A DNA stretch of 64,000 bases from NCBI RefSeq assembly GCF_036323735.1, contig NC_086021.1, positions 127,797,976 through 127,861,975 of the forward strand, in the 5' to 3' direction. The notes beneath the pieces are model-generated. The model did not search any database. It saw only the letters and a program-made list of their open reading frames with translations, and was not told where the DNA came from. This document shows positions 35,954 to 48,282 of this stretch, one piece after another. How positions within the stretch are numbered: the first letter of the stretch is position 1; each line of letters begins with the position of its first letter. The stretch comes from Rattus norvegicus (lineage: Eukaryota > Chordata > Mammalia > Rodentia > Muridae). The position numbers and the translations under genes were made by a program.

Positions 35954-37668
35954 TAAGTAAATAAATAAATAAATGTAAAATAATAATAAAGTAATAAGTT
36001 ATGATAATTATAACAGAATTCATCCAGATTAATAATAATTTTGGAATGAAATGTTATAGGGATTTACTAATGTCCAAAATTTTCAATGAGTTGTAGTTTC
36101 TGAGTAAAATTCAACCCCCCAAACTATGGATAAAACACCTAAATAAGCATAAGTCTCATAAAACTGACATGGCCTTAAAATCTGTCCTGACAGCTTGTGG
36201 TTATCAGTGACCCCCACATCAAGGTGGATCCTGACTACACAGTCTATGCTGAAGCCAAAGAACGGGGCTTCTTTGTGAAGAATCCAGAGGGTGGCGACTT
36301 GGAAGGAGTCTGTTGGCCTGGTATGGTGTCACTTGTCCCCACATCTTCAGTCTCAATTAACAAAACATCCGTGGCCCACATTCTCATTCCTCGAGGGCAT
36401 CTCTTTCTCTTCCAGCCACATCTGTAGCACCTTAGAGCCACGCCATTGCCTTCTTTGATATCTTTCCTAGCACCTCGTGCAGTGGGCTGAATGCACTTAC
36501 CAGTCAGTGACCAGATAGGTGAGAGGATGAAAAGTGAGCAAAGAATTCATCTCCAAGGCAGGTTATTTCTCCGAGATGGGAAGCAAGGAGTGAGGAAAGC
36601 AAGGAGCGGGCATTGACTGGCAGGCTCTCCCTGGGGATTGTTCTTTGTTCTTTCAGCCCACAGTTTTGACTTTCAGACTTTCATGCGTGGCCTCAGTGCC
36701 TGTAGAACTCTAGATGCAAAAGCTGTGAGTTTAAAGCCTCATTAGAAATTCTCCAAAGACCAAAAGAATTCACCACTGTCATAAATCCAAGTGCTGTGGA
36801 GAAGCCTGTGCCTTCCCTTTCTCCCTTGAACCATTTGAACAAGTCTGTGTTCTCTTCAGAAAGAGGAGTCACTGCAAGGGATTTGGCAACCTTGCTTGGC
36901 CTTCCTCAGGTCGTTAGTGAAGGACAGGCTCCATCCGGATACTTGTTCCTTGCCATGTCCATGTGTAATAAGATTTATTTTGTGTGTGTGACCCTTAAAG
37001 GATCCCCAGCTGCTGGCAATAAAGTGAATAACTATAGAACTATAGCCATATTTAGCTAAGGATTGTTGTCTGTGCTGCTCTGTTTTCTAATCTTCTAATC
37101 AATGATGCTCAGAGGAAAGAACCCAGTTTAATAGAACTATTTGACCCTATGACTTTCAGTGTCGGTTGCCTCTTGGACTTCTGGGAACAGGAGAGGATAT
37201 AAAAAGTCAATAGAGGCTGAGAGAGAAAGAAGAGAAAGAGTAGGGTCCAGGTCACACAGAGGCAGGGTCAGAGAGTAGAGATAGAGAAGAGAGTTGGTTC
37301 AGGAAAGAGATTAAGTAGAGTGAACATAGGAGACTATTGAGCCAGGAGTAGCTGAGCTGAAGCAGAGGAGATATCGTTAGTTGAAAGTGAAGTGGGTGGG
37401 GGCTGGAGAGATGGCTCACTGGTTAAGAGCACTGACTGCTCTTCTAGAGGACCTGAGTTCAATTCCCAGCAACCACGTGGTGGCTCACAACCATCTGTAA
37501 TGGGATCTGATGCCCTCTTCTGGTGTGTCTGAAGATAGTGACAGTATACTCAGATCCATAAAATAAATAAATCTGGGGCTGGGGATTTAGCTCAGTGGTA
37601 GAGCGCTTACCTAGGAAGCGCAAGGCCCTGGGTTCGGTCCCCAGCTCTGAAAAAAAAGAACCAAAAAA

Positions 37669-37707
<39 letters not shown>

Positions 37708-40700
37708 ATCTTTTAAAAAAGTGAATTGGGCTAGCAGAGAGAGAAGAGAAGACAGTTAGTTGGTGAAAGTTGAGTCAGGAGAATCCAGGCTGAGCAGATA
37801 GGCTAGAATAGTTGGAAGAAATGTTTGAGAGGACTGGGAGGAAAGGTTAGGAGATGTCTTTTTTTTTTTTTTCTTTTTTCTTTTTTTCGGAGTTGGGGAC
37901 CAAACCCAGGGCCTTGCGCTTGTTAGGCAAGCGCTCTACCACTGAGCTAAATCCCCAACCCCAGGAGATGTCTTTGAAGGGGCTAGGCTAGAAACTGGAA
38001 GTAGGGCTGGCTGGGAAAGAACTGGTTACTGCTTATAAGAAAAGAAAACATTAAGGGGACATTAAAAACATAAAAAATACACATTTTACACCCATTTTAG
38101 CCTCTGTGTTAAAAGATTTAAATTTTTGTCACTTAAAGATTACCTTTACTCCCTCGTAGACCATGCCCCTCTCGGCTGCATTTGACATAAGGTGCATTGA
38201 TGTCTCACACTGCATAGCTTCCTTACCATACATCTTACTGTAAACACTGCTGTTCTGACAGACTGCCCACTGTTGTACCTCTGCAGGTCTCTCGTCTTAC
38301 CTGGACTTCACCAACCCCAAGGTCAGAGAGTGGTATTCCAGCCTTTTTGCTTTTCCTGTCTATCAGGTTGGTTTTTACTCCTTTACTGTTTCCTAGTTAA
38401 CCTGAAACGATGAAAAAATTTCTTCTTTATAACACTCTGAATTAAATCTTAACCCCACACATAATAAAACTGAGATGTGGGGAGTTTTTTTTTTTTTTTT
38501 GTTTTTTTGTTTTGTTTTGTTTTGTTTTTTGGTTCTTTTTTTTGGAGCTGAGGACCGAACCCAGGGCCTTGCGCTTCCTAGGTAAGTGCTCTACCACTGA
38601 GCTAAATCCCCAGCCCCGTGGGGAGTTTTTAAAACCCATAAATGTCGCCCACTTACTAAGAGGTGGGCCCAAAGTTTGAATTCAAGTCTATCTGTCTCCC
38701 AAGCTCAGCTCTTAAGCACAAGACACTCATTTTTGAGCATCATTGATTAGGAGATTAGAAAACAGCAGTATAGACACCAGTCCTTAGCTAAATATGGCTA
38801 TAGTCATTCCCTGTATCTGGGTCCTGGAAGGAAGCTGGGATTATTAAAACACAGTGTGAGGAACAGGGCATTAGGGAATAAAGGGGTGCCCTGGCTGATG
38901 CTCCCTGTAATGGAAGTCAAATGCTGAGACAGGAGGTTTATAAAATAAGTTTTAGTACCGTGTTCACTTGATTGAAAGAACACAAACTATATATAAGATG
39001 TTAACAAACAGATAATGCAGAATATTAGAGAAAAATCAAGTCATATATGGTAACAATTGCTTCTAGTTAAGAATTATAGCAGATATTTCTTCTCAGCTCT
39101 TTGGACAAGACCAAGTGAGGACTTAAAGTAGATAGTGGCTGATATAGAGCCTAATGGTGAATAGTCACACTTTTTCTGGCATGTAAGGACCTAGGAGAGA
39201 ACTTAGAGGCCAGGGTGTGCAGCATTCTCTCAACAAATACTTACCCCTAGCCTTCTTCAGTCAGACACTGTTCTTGGTGAACGGGGTTTTTACTGAACAA
39301 AATCCACAGCCTAATTAGCATGAAAAATAAATAAGAAGGAAATAAAGAAGGTCAGAGATACCATCCTATTACTATCACCCCTGGGGAAGGACTCTCACGG
39401 CCAGGATTCCCTTCCTAGGGATCTACGGACATCCTTTTCCTATGGAATGACATGAATGAGCCCTCAGTCTTCAGAGGGCCAGAGCTAACCATGCAGAAGA
39501 ATGCTGTTCATCATGGCAACTGGGAACACAGAGAACTTCACAACATCTACGGCTTTTATCACGTAAGACATCTAAATAAAAGTCAAATAGATCCATATGG
39601 CCTGCTTTTAAACTGAGTGTGCTATGCATGTTTCTCATGTCTTTGTTGTAAGCTGCCATGAGTCTTAGATTACAGCCAATTTATTATTTCTCCCTGTGCT
39701 TTTCCTTTCATAATGAACCTGATAAAAATTTAAATATTGTATACTACTGTAAGATGTTTATTGGTTGGGCTGGAGAGATGGCTCAGCGGTTAAGAGCACT
39801 GACTGTTCTTCCAGAGGTCCTGAGTTCAATTCCCAGCAACCACATGGTGACTCACAACCAACTGTAATGGGGATCCGATGCCCTCTTCTGGTGTGTCTGA
39901 AGACAGCTACAGTGTACTCATATACATGAAATAAGTAAAATTAAAAAAAAAGATGTTTATTGGCACAGGCAATCTATAAATGTGTTAATGAATGTAATTA
40001 AAGCAAGGCTTTATAATTTCATAAATATCTGTCTATTGCTAGCTTAACTGAGTTTGGTGGCACACATGTCCAATCCTAACATCCAGAGTACGGAGGGACT
40101 GTGAATTTGAGGCCTACCTGGCCTATATTAATGAGTTCCAGACCAGCCTAGACTATACAACAACACCTGGTCACAAAAGCAAAAGGCACACAGTGGCTGG
40201 AGTGATGGATGATCAATGCTTAAGAGGGGTTTCTGCTCTTCCGAGGGCCTGAGTTTGGTTTCCAGCTCCTAAGTCAGGCGGCTCACAAAGCCGGTAACTC
40301 CAGCTCCAAGGCAGGCATCTAACACTTTCTTGAGAGATACCCACATAGGGAGTATGCACTCACATATATATACGTTTTTAAAATATTTTTATTCTTTTTT
40401 TTTTTTCTTTTTTTTTTTTTCGGAGCTGGGGACCGAACCCAGGACCTTGCGTTTCCTAGGTAAGCGCTCTACCACTGAGCTAAATCCCCAGCCCCTTAAA
40501 ATATTTTTAAAGGGCTAGAGAAATGGTTCAGTGGTTCAGTTCCCAGCACCTTCTTGCTGGCTAACAACCATCTGTAATTCCAGTTCCAGGGTATCCAAAG
40601 CTGCCTTCTGGAACTCACTTTGTAGACCAGGCTTCAAAAAAAACTTATGAAGCATTTAATTCATATTATGGGTTCAGAAGACCATAATGGCACAGTGAAG

Positions 40701-43361
40701 GGACACGGAAAGCTTGTGTCCTGACCTATAATCATAAGGCTTTAAGGGAGGCACATTGGGAATGGCATAAGTCTTTTGAAACCTCTGCACCTACCCCTGG
40801 TGACACACCTCCTCTAACAAGGTCACACTCCTAATCCTTCCCAAACAGTTCCACCAACTGGGGAGCAGGTATTAAATATGTGAGCCTATGAGGGCTGTTG
40901 TCATTCAAACCATCACACTGGCCTTTTCAAATGTGTGAGCTTTCCTAATTGACTCAGCCTTCTCGGAAAAGATGGTAGAATTCTCTTCTATTTGCTAATC
41001 ACACCCAAAGGTTGAGAATCACTTCCCTAATTTATACCTATGAGTCATTATTGCATTGTGGCTGCATGGCTGTAGGTCTCCCACAATCACTATTTACTAA
41101 TAGGAGCAGCTGGCTGGACATAGCCGTTTCCAAGCTTATTTCTCTAAAAGCTTTTTGCTTTAACTGTCAGTTACTTGAGGAATTTCTTAGGTAGGCTAAA
41201 GCAGACACTCAACATCTCTAAATTTATTTTTTTACCAATGAAAGCTATCTGACTCACAGATTATTGTGCAGATCCCATGGAAATATATTATAAAATGCCT
41301 ACCAGTCGTACCGCTCAATAAATGGTGGGTTGGTGTTTTCTCTTGTTGCGTGGTGTTTGTTTATCTTCTGCCATGCTGGGCCTTAGACATGCTGGGTAGC
41401 CACTCTTCTCATCTGCATCCCTGTTTCTGTTTACTATCACTTCATTTATATTTCTGATCTAATAAATGTTTTCATCTTTACCAGGCAAATTAATGTCATT
41501 CGTTGTATCATCAAAGAGACTTGATGGGTTTGTTATTTCCCATTTCACAGTCCATCCGACGCTTTACCTTTCTTATGTTAGTAGTCTACTGAGCATATTG
41601 GCATAATACCTTCATCCTGCCTCCTCTTCCCAATCTTTCTCCATTGACTGACTTACAGCAAATGGCTACGGCAGAAGGATTGATACAGCGATCTCAGGGG
41701 AAGGAGAGGCCCTTTGTTCTTTCGCGTTCCTTCTTTGCTGGATCACAAAAGTATGGTAAGAAATGGCTCACATTATGAAATTCAATGCTGCTACCCATCC
41801 TTTTCTTTTGTACACCATTTATGATTTATCCTGACACTATGTTCTTTAATAGTCTACTTACAGTATAGACAATGATACGTCTGACATGTATATTTTAACT
41901 ATGAATAATAAGACTTAGAGGCACCTCACTTGATAAAATGACTGCCCACTAGGCAAGAGGCCCTGAGTTTCAGGTTTAGCATCATATAAACCCAGTCAAG
42001 GTGGTGCATGCTTGTAATCCTAGCAGTCCAGAGATGGAGGCAGAAAGAACAGAAGTTCATGGTCATCCTCCAGTGCTCTCTTGGGTTTCATGAGACCCTG
42101 TCTCCCTCCCACATCCTAAAAAACAGTAAAAAAAAATTTTCATCAATGTCTTAGTTAGGGTTTCCATTGCTGTAAGAGACACCATGACCACAGCAACGCT
42201 TATAAAGAAAACATTTAATTGGGACTAGCTTCAAGTTTCAGAGGTTTATAGTCCACTATCATCATGTTAGGAAGTACGTGGCAAGAAGGCAGACATGGTG
42301 CTGGAGAAGGGACTGAGAGTCACACTACTCCTGGCTTGAGCATCTGAGACCTCAAAGCCCACCCCCTAGTGACACACATCTCCAACAAGGCCACACCTTC
42401 TAATAGTGTGCTCCCTGTGGGCCAATGACGGCCATTTTATTCAAACCGCCACAATCAAGTTTAGTTCTTTTTTTTTCCCTGCTAAAGAAGTGGCCCTTAC
42501 TTGTTGGGACAGTGTCTTGGAGTATTCAGTTTTCTGGCATGGTCATCTCTGATCCTATCTTTTAACTTGTAAAAACCAGGGAAATACACCTCTAATATAA
42601 CGAACGCTTCAGCAACCTGTTCCACTTAGCCAGATGGCTTAAAATAGGTCTGGCTGCTGTTTGCTGTCAGGGTCATCTATGACTGGATCTGATTTACAGA
42701 TCTGTTTCAACTTAGCCACTCTGTTGCAGGAAGGCTATTTTAAGGCCTTAGGTCTTAAAATAAAAGCTATTTTAAGAGTTTTGGTGCTGATGTAAAGAGT
42801 TTAGTTTTGCTGTATGGTAGGCATTTTCAGGTTCCATCTCAACCTCCCTAAACCAGCCCATGTTCTTCAGCCAAAGGACAACATAGTTCAATGGAGGTGT
42901 TCATCATAGCATTAGACCTTGAGGCTGAAAGGAAAGTCTACACATGTAACACTAGAAGAAGGGTTACAAAAATGTGGGTTATCCACAAGACAAACTATGA
43001 TGAGCAGTTTAAAATTATAGTTTAAATGGTTTCTTCATTTATTTTAGGGAGGCCTGACACATGCCACGTGTGTAGAGGTCAGAGGACAACCTATGGTAGC
43101 TACTTTTCTCCTTCCTTAAAGTGCTACTTTTAATGCATGAGATTATGTTTGTAACATTATATAAACTAAAAAAGAAAGCATGCCTAAATGATATTCACTA
43201 TCCCAATTGTTAAAAATGTAAATGTCACTTAAATCAATAAGTAGATTTTGGTAAAATACAGTAAATTTTAAGCCTATAATCCCAGCCTTGGGAGTAGAAG
43301 CAAAAGGATCAGGAATTCAAGGTCATCACAAGCCACATAGAAGATGTGAAACCAACCTGAG

Positions 43362-43423
<62 letters not shown>

Positions 43424-46400
43424 CCAGCAAGAGGGTTCACTGGGTTAAGGCACTTGCCACCAAGCCTAATGGCCTGAGTTAAATTGTAGGGACCCACATG
43501 GTGGAAGGAGAGAACCAACTTCCGCAAACCAGGCTACACGGTGAGTTTCTATCTCAAACAAACAAACAAACAAACAAACCTGCATGGGAAATGAGGGAGG
43601 GAAAAAAATTAATGGAGAAGTTTATAGGCAGCAGTTTAAAAAGATAAGCCACACGGACGCTAATGTTTTTCCTGTTGGATCTGTTGATACAGGGTCTCTC
43701 TATGTAGCTCAGGCTGGCTTTGAACTTATATTGCCTCTCCCTCCCCGGTGCTGGGATTGCAAGTGTATGCCACCATGCCCTGTGCTATTTTACGTTGTTT
43801 CTGATCACTTAGATGCTGATCTGTTTCTACAGTGCTCTGTGTAATTATCTGGCCCAGTGTGTAGCTAGGAAAACATGACTTTTCCCAGTCATATCCTTGA
43901 CCAATAGCTATGAACAACTGTGACTACACACCCATATTAGCTATGATATATCTGTACGTCTTCATGAGCTTTCTTTTTTGTTTTTTGAGGATGGTGGTGT
44001 TTTGTTTTGTTTCATTTTGTTTTTTGAGACCGGTAACTCTGGCTGTCCTGGAACTCACTCTGCAGACTAGGGCTGGCCTCAAACTCAGAGATCCACCTGC
44101 CTCTGCTTCCCAGAGTGTTGGGATTAAAAGTATACACCACTATTGCCTGGTTTCCATGAGCTTTCTGGATGAGAGTATCACCATTATTTCAAAATCACTA
44201 GAGTGCAGTTTTTAAAAATCATTTGATAATATTTTTTCTGCCTATAGGACAGTTCAACGTTTCTACAGAAGATTAAAACAAAAATATCTACTGAAACAGT
44301 TTTGGTAAAAGGTAGAGCAAAAAAAAAAAAGACTCCAGAATCTCTAGATGTAGTGAAATAAGATTGTGTCCCCTCTTACTTCTCTTTCCTGATATAGAAA
44401 CTGTCATCATAACTCTTACCAACTATCATGTGAACTGGAGCTTTGGCTTTAACATGCGACTTCTAGACTCAAATCTCTTCAGTAACTCTATAACTAGGAA
44501 AGGTTATGGACCAACTGTTTACCATAGCTCCCTAATCTATAAAATAGAGCTAATCATAGTGTTTGCCTCATAGAATTGTTGTGATGACCAAGTGGGACAG
44601 GAAATCCAGAGTATTTAGTTGTTTTTGGTTTGGTTTGGTTTGTGTGGTGGTTTGAATATGCTTGGCCTATAGGGCATAGTATTGTTAGGCGGTGTGGCCT
44701 TGTTGGAGGAAGTATGTCATTGTGGGGGTGGGCTTTGAAGCTCCACTCAGTCCAGAATAGTTAGTTTTCCCCTGGCTACAGTCAGATCAAGATGCAGTGC
44801 CATGCCTGCCTGGATGCCGCCATGCCCCTGCCTTGATGATAATGGACTGAGCCTCTGAAACTGTAAGCCATCCCCAATTAAATGTTGTTCCTTATAAGAG
44901 TTACCCTGCTCGTGGTATCTCTTCACGGCAATGAAAACCCTAAGATGGTTTGGGGTTTGGGTTGGTTTTTTTTACTTGTTTGTGTGTTGACACAAGGTTT
45001 CTCTCTGTAGCCTTGGCTGTCCTGGGGTCTTGCTCTGTAGACCAGGCTGGCATCAAACTCGCAGAGTTCTGCCTCCTGAGTGCTGTGATTAAAGGCATGC
45101 ACCTCCACTGCCCATTGTTTATGGATATTAATATCTTTTTCTCATTAGAAAATTGATACCTTTTACAGAAATATCAGAATCTGTTTAAGGTGAAAAATCT
45201 GTTTCCTTTTTTGTTTTTTTTTTTTTTTTGTATTTTACAAATATGGAATCTAAATGAAATGAAATGTATTGGGTGATTTGTATGTGTTTTAATGCCTTGT
45301 TATGGGTGATCTAGGTGCAGTGTGGACGGGAGACAACACAGCAGAATGGAGCTATCTGAAAATCTCCATCCCTATGTTACTTACCCTCAGTGTCTCAGGG
45401 ATCTCCTTCTGTGGAGGTAAGCTGGTTGTTGTCCTGAGGTGTCGACCAGGAGGGAGTGAGAAGTGAGGGTCCTCAATGCTGCTGGCCTATTGAGCAAGGA
45501 TGAATGCAGGGAAGAAACTGGGAAGAGAGCATACGTGTCACTTTAAAACTTACTGCACACTCTGTGTCATGGCACACACCTTTAATCCAGCCTTCTAAAG
45601 GCAGAGATGAGAGCGTCTCTACCAGTTTAAGGCCAGCCTGGTCTGCATAGAAAGCTCCAGGACAGCTGGTTTACATAGCAAGACCCTGTTTGTTTGGGTG
45701 TTTTGTTTTGTTTTAAACCTTACATGTGTCTCGCCTAAATTGAGGACATAAAGTCAGGTGGAGGATGTCTTGTTCCCTTAGCACTGCCTCTGGAGACACA
45801 GTAACTGAGTGTTTTAGAAGCATGAGAGCACTGTAAGCAACTTAGCAAACCAAAGCCAACCTTGCTCAGCAGAGTGCTAGCTAGCCTAGCATGCTCGAGG
45901 CCTGGGTTTGATAGGCAGCAGGGTAGCCAAGGAAATAAGACGATCAGCCTTAGAGAAATATTTTGTGGTCAGCAGATGTAAGATTCTGTAACATAATTTA
46001 ACTTTTTTTTTCTTTAAGATGTGTTCAGTTGCTCTAGGGCTTGCCTAGCTCACAAGAAACCCTCAGTTTGATCCCCAGCCCCACATAAAAACATGCACAG
46101 TTGCACATACCTGTGATCCAGACTGGGATGCGGAGATAGAAAGGCCAAAGGTTCGAGGTTGTCCTAAGCCACTAGCTCCTCCAAGGTCGGGCTGGGCTGA
46201 ATAAGACCATCTAAAAAGGATGGGACATGGAGATGGCTCAGAGAGCACAGTGCTCACTATACAGACATGAGGACTTATGTTCTGAACCCCAGCACCCATG
46301 TAAAAGAGCCAGATGCAGTGGTGCATGCCTGTGATCCCAGAGCTGGGGAAGCTGAGACAGGAGGATCCCTGTTGCTTGCTAGCAATCCAATCTAGACAAT

Positions 46401-46506
46401 CAATACACTTCAGGTTCAACGAGAAAACTTGTCTCAAAAAATAGAGAATGACTGAGGAAGACATTGAAGTCAGGTTGTGGCCTCCACATGCCTTCTCACA
46501 CATGAA

Positions 46507-46563
<57 letters not shown>

Positions 46564-48239
46564 GATGTGTTCTTAGAAAAGATAGGTCTAGTTAAAATGC
46601 ATATCTGATGGCTTGCCTTTCCTTGTCCTGAGGATTTAATGCTAATAAATGTTACCAATATGAAGGTGCTCAGAATATACTGCCTCCAGTTCTAGCTACA
46701 GGTGTGTTTGATTTTTATCTTCTACAAGAATAAAACAAGTTAATAACACTTTTTTTGATATGTGTGTCCTTATGACATTGGTCCACAGGCAAGAAATACA
46801 TGTCCTGCCCACAGAGTGAGCATGAACTTCTACCTAAACCCCCAAAGCTGTTGATTTGCTTCTCTGTGGTTGATATTATTTTAGCTTTTCTTTTCAAAAG
46901 AAATAAATTACCAGTCACCTTTCCTTCAATACACAGATAAACCCCTTACCAGGGAGACTGCAGTTTCTGAGTAGTGAAGGAAGAACACACAGGACAACTG
47001 CTCTTACAGAAAAGCCTGTGGCCTTTTGACAAAAAATAGAAGGAAAGAAAAGGAAATCACAGAGCATTCTGCCAGATCACTGGCTGGTGTTCAGGGTTCA
47101 GACTCCCCTATTTGAGGCCATATGTCGAGTTTAGTACACACATAGAGTGACTCCTCTCTTTTTCAAGGCCTCATTTTACCGTATCACATTATTGATTTCG
47201 TGTGGTTTCTTCATCTGGCCTTTGTCTAACCAGCTGATGTGGGCGGCTTCATTGGCAATCCTGAAGCAGAGCTGCTAGTGCGCTGGTACCAGGCTGCAGC
47301 TTACCAGCCCTTCTTCCGAGGCCATGCTACCATGAACACCAAGCGGCGAGAACCCTGGCTGTTTGGGGCAGAATACACTCAGCTGATCCGGGAAGCCATC
47401 AGAGAGCGCTACAGCCTCCTGCCCTATCTGTATTCTCTGTTCTACCATGCGCACGTGTCTTCTCAGCCTGTCATGAGGTAAAAGGAACACCCTTTATTAG
47501 GGGCTCCAGCAACCAGCCAACAGATCCCCTCAGAATGAGGGTCTGGAAAGGGAGAACAAAAGCCATGTGTTTAGTCAAGTTTCAATCAACTTCACTTCCT
47601 GTTGTGGTGCTGGCTGTTGAAAACACAGAAGCTACTGACTAGATCCCTACTTCTCATGATTACAGTATTGGTATTTGTTGAGAGATGGAAGTATTATGAA
47701 GGACAAGGAGATTTTCTAGGTTAGAGAAAAACATCCACAGAATTCTGTGTCAGCTGTTCCTAAACTCACTTGAGACCAGAAGTTTCCTGGTAATTCTGGT
47801 CATCAGCTAGGGTTAGAGACACCAGCCTTGTTACCATTCTGTAGAAACAGAATACATTGTTGCAAAGATTGGTAAATACATAACAAATATTGAGCTGGAG
47901 AGTTGGCTCAGATGGTAACACTTGTTGCTCTTGCAGAGGACCTGGGTTCAATTCTCAGCACTCATGTGGTTCCTCACATCTACATTTGACTCCAGTCCTG
48001 GGGGAATCCAATGCCCTCTTCTGACATCCACAAGTACCAGACATGCATATGGTACACATACATAATACATGCATGCAAAACACTCATACACCTAAAATAA
48101 TTTTAAAACTCTAAAGAATTAGTTTCAAATTAAAAAAATAAATTTCGGGGCTGGGGATTTAGCTCAGTGGTAGAGCGCTTACCTAGGAAGCGCAAGGCCC
48201 TGGGTTCGGTCCCCAGCTCCGAAAAAAAGAACCAAAAAA

Positions 48240-48282
<43 letters not shown>

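Larger units (their letters stand above)
36321..38286 (+). other. Ganc intron 12
   Basis: The first 1 kb (36330-37390) shows no clear repeat. It is followed by a B2 copy with an ID nested in its tail and a second ID on the minus strand. Confidence 0.55.
39563..41658 (+). other. Ganc intron 14
   Basis: A B2, a B1-like remnant 40035-40195, B2-like remnants 40197-40330 and 40510-40640, an ID on the minus strand, and a rodent repeat piece about 40650-40920 ending in ccaccaactgggg-type sequence. 40930-41640 is plain. Confidence 0.55.
41756..45314 (+). other. Ganc intron 15
   Basis: A B1-like remnant 41910-42125, two opposite copies of one rodent repeat (42149-42460 and 44642-44945), a (GA)n run, a (CAAA)n run 43556-43580, and B1 minus copies near 43690-43790, 44005-44155 and 44985-45112. 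42460-43040 and 44160-44640 are plain. Confidence 0.55.

Noticed and set aside
46063..46563. 166-codon minus-strand open frame
   Set aside because: Starts as Cys-Val repeats from a (CA)n run and continues through B4- and B1-like SINE sequence.
48147..48220. tRNA-like sequence (GCTCAGTGGTAGAGC with GGTTCGGTCCCC)
   Set aside because: A-box and B-box come from the tRNA-Ala ancestry of ID elements. No cloverleaf or anticodon arm is kept, and target duplications show retroposition.
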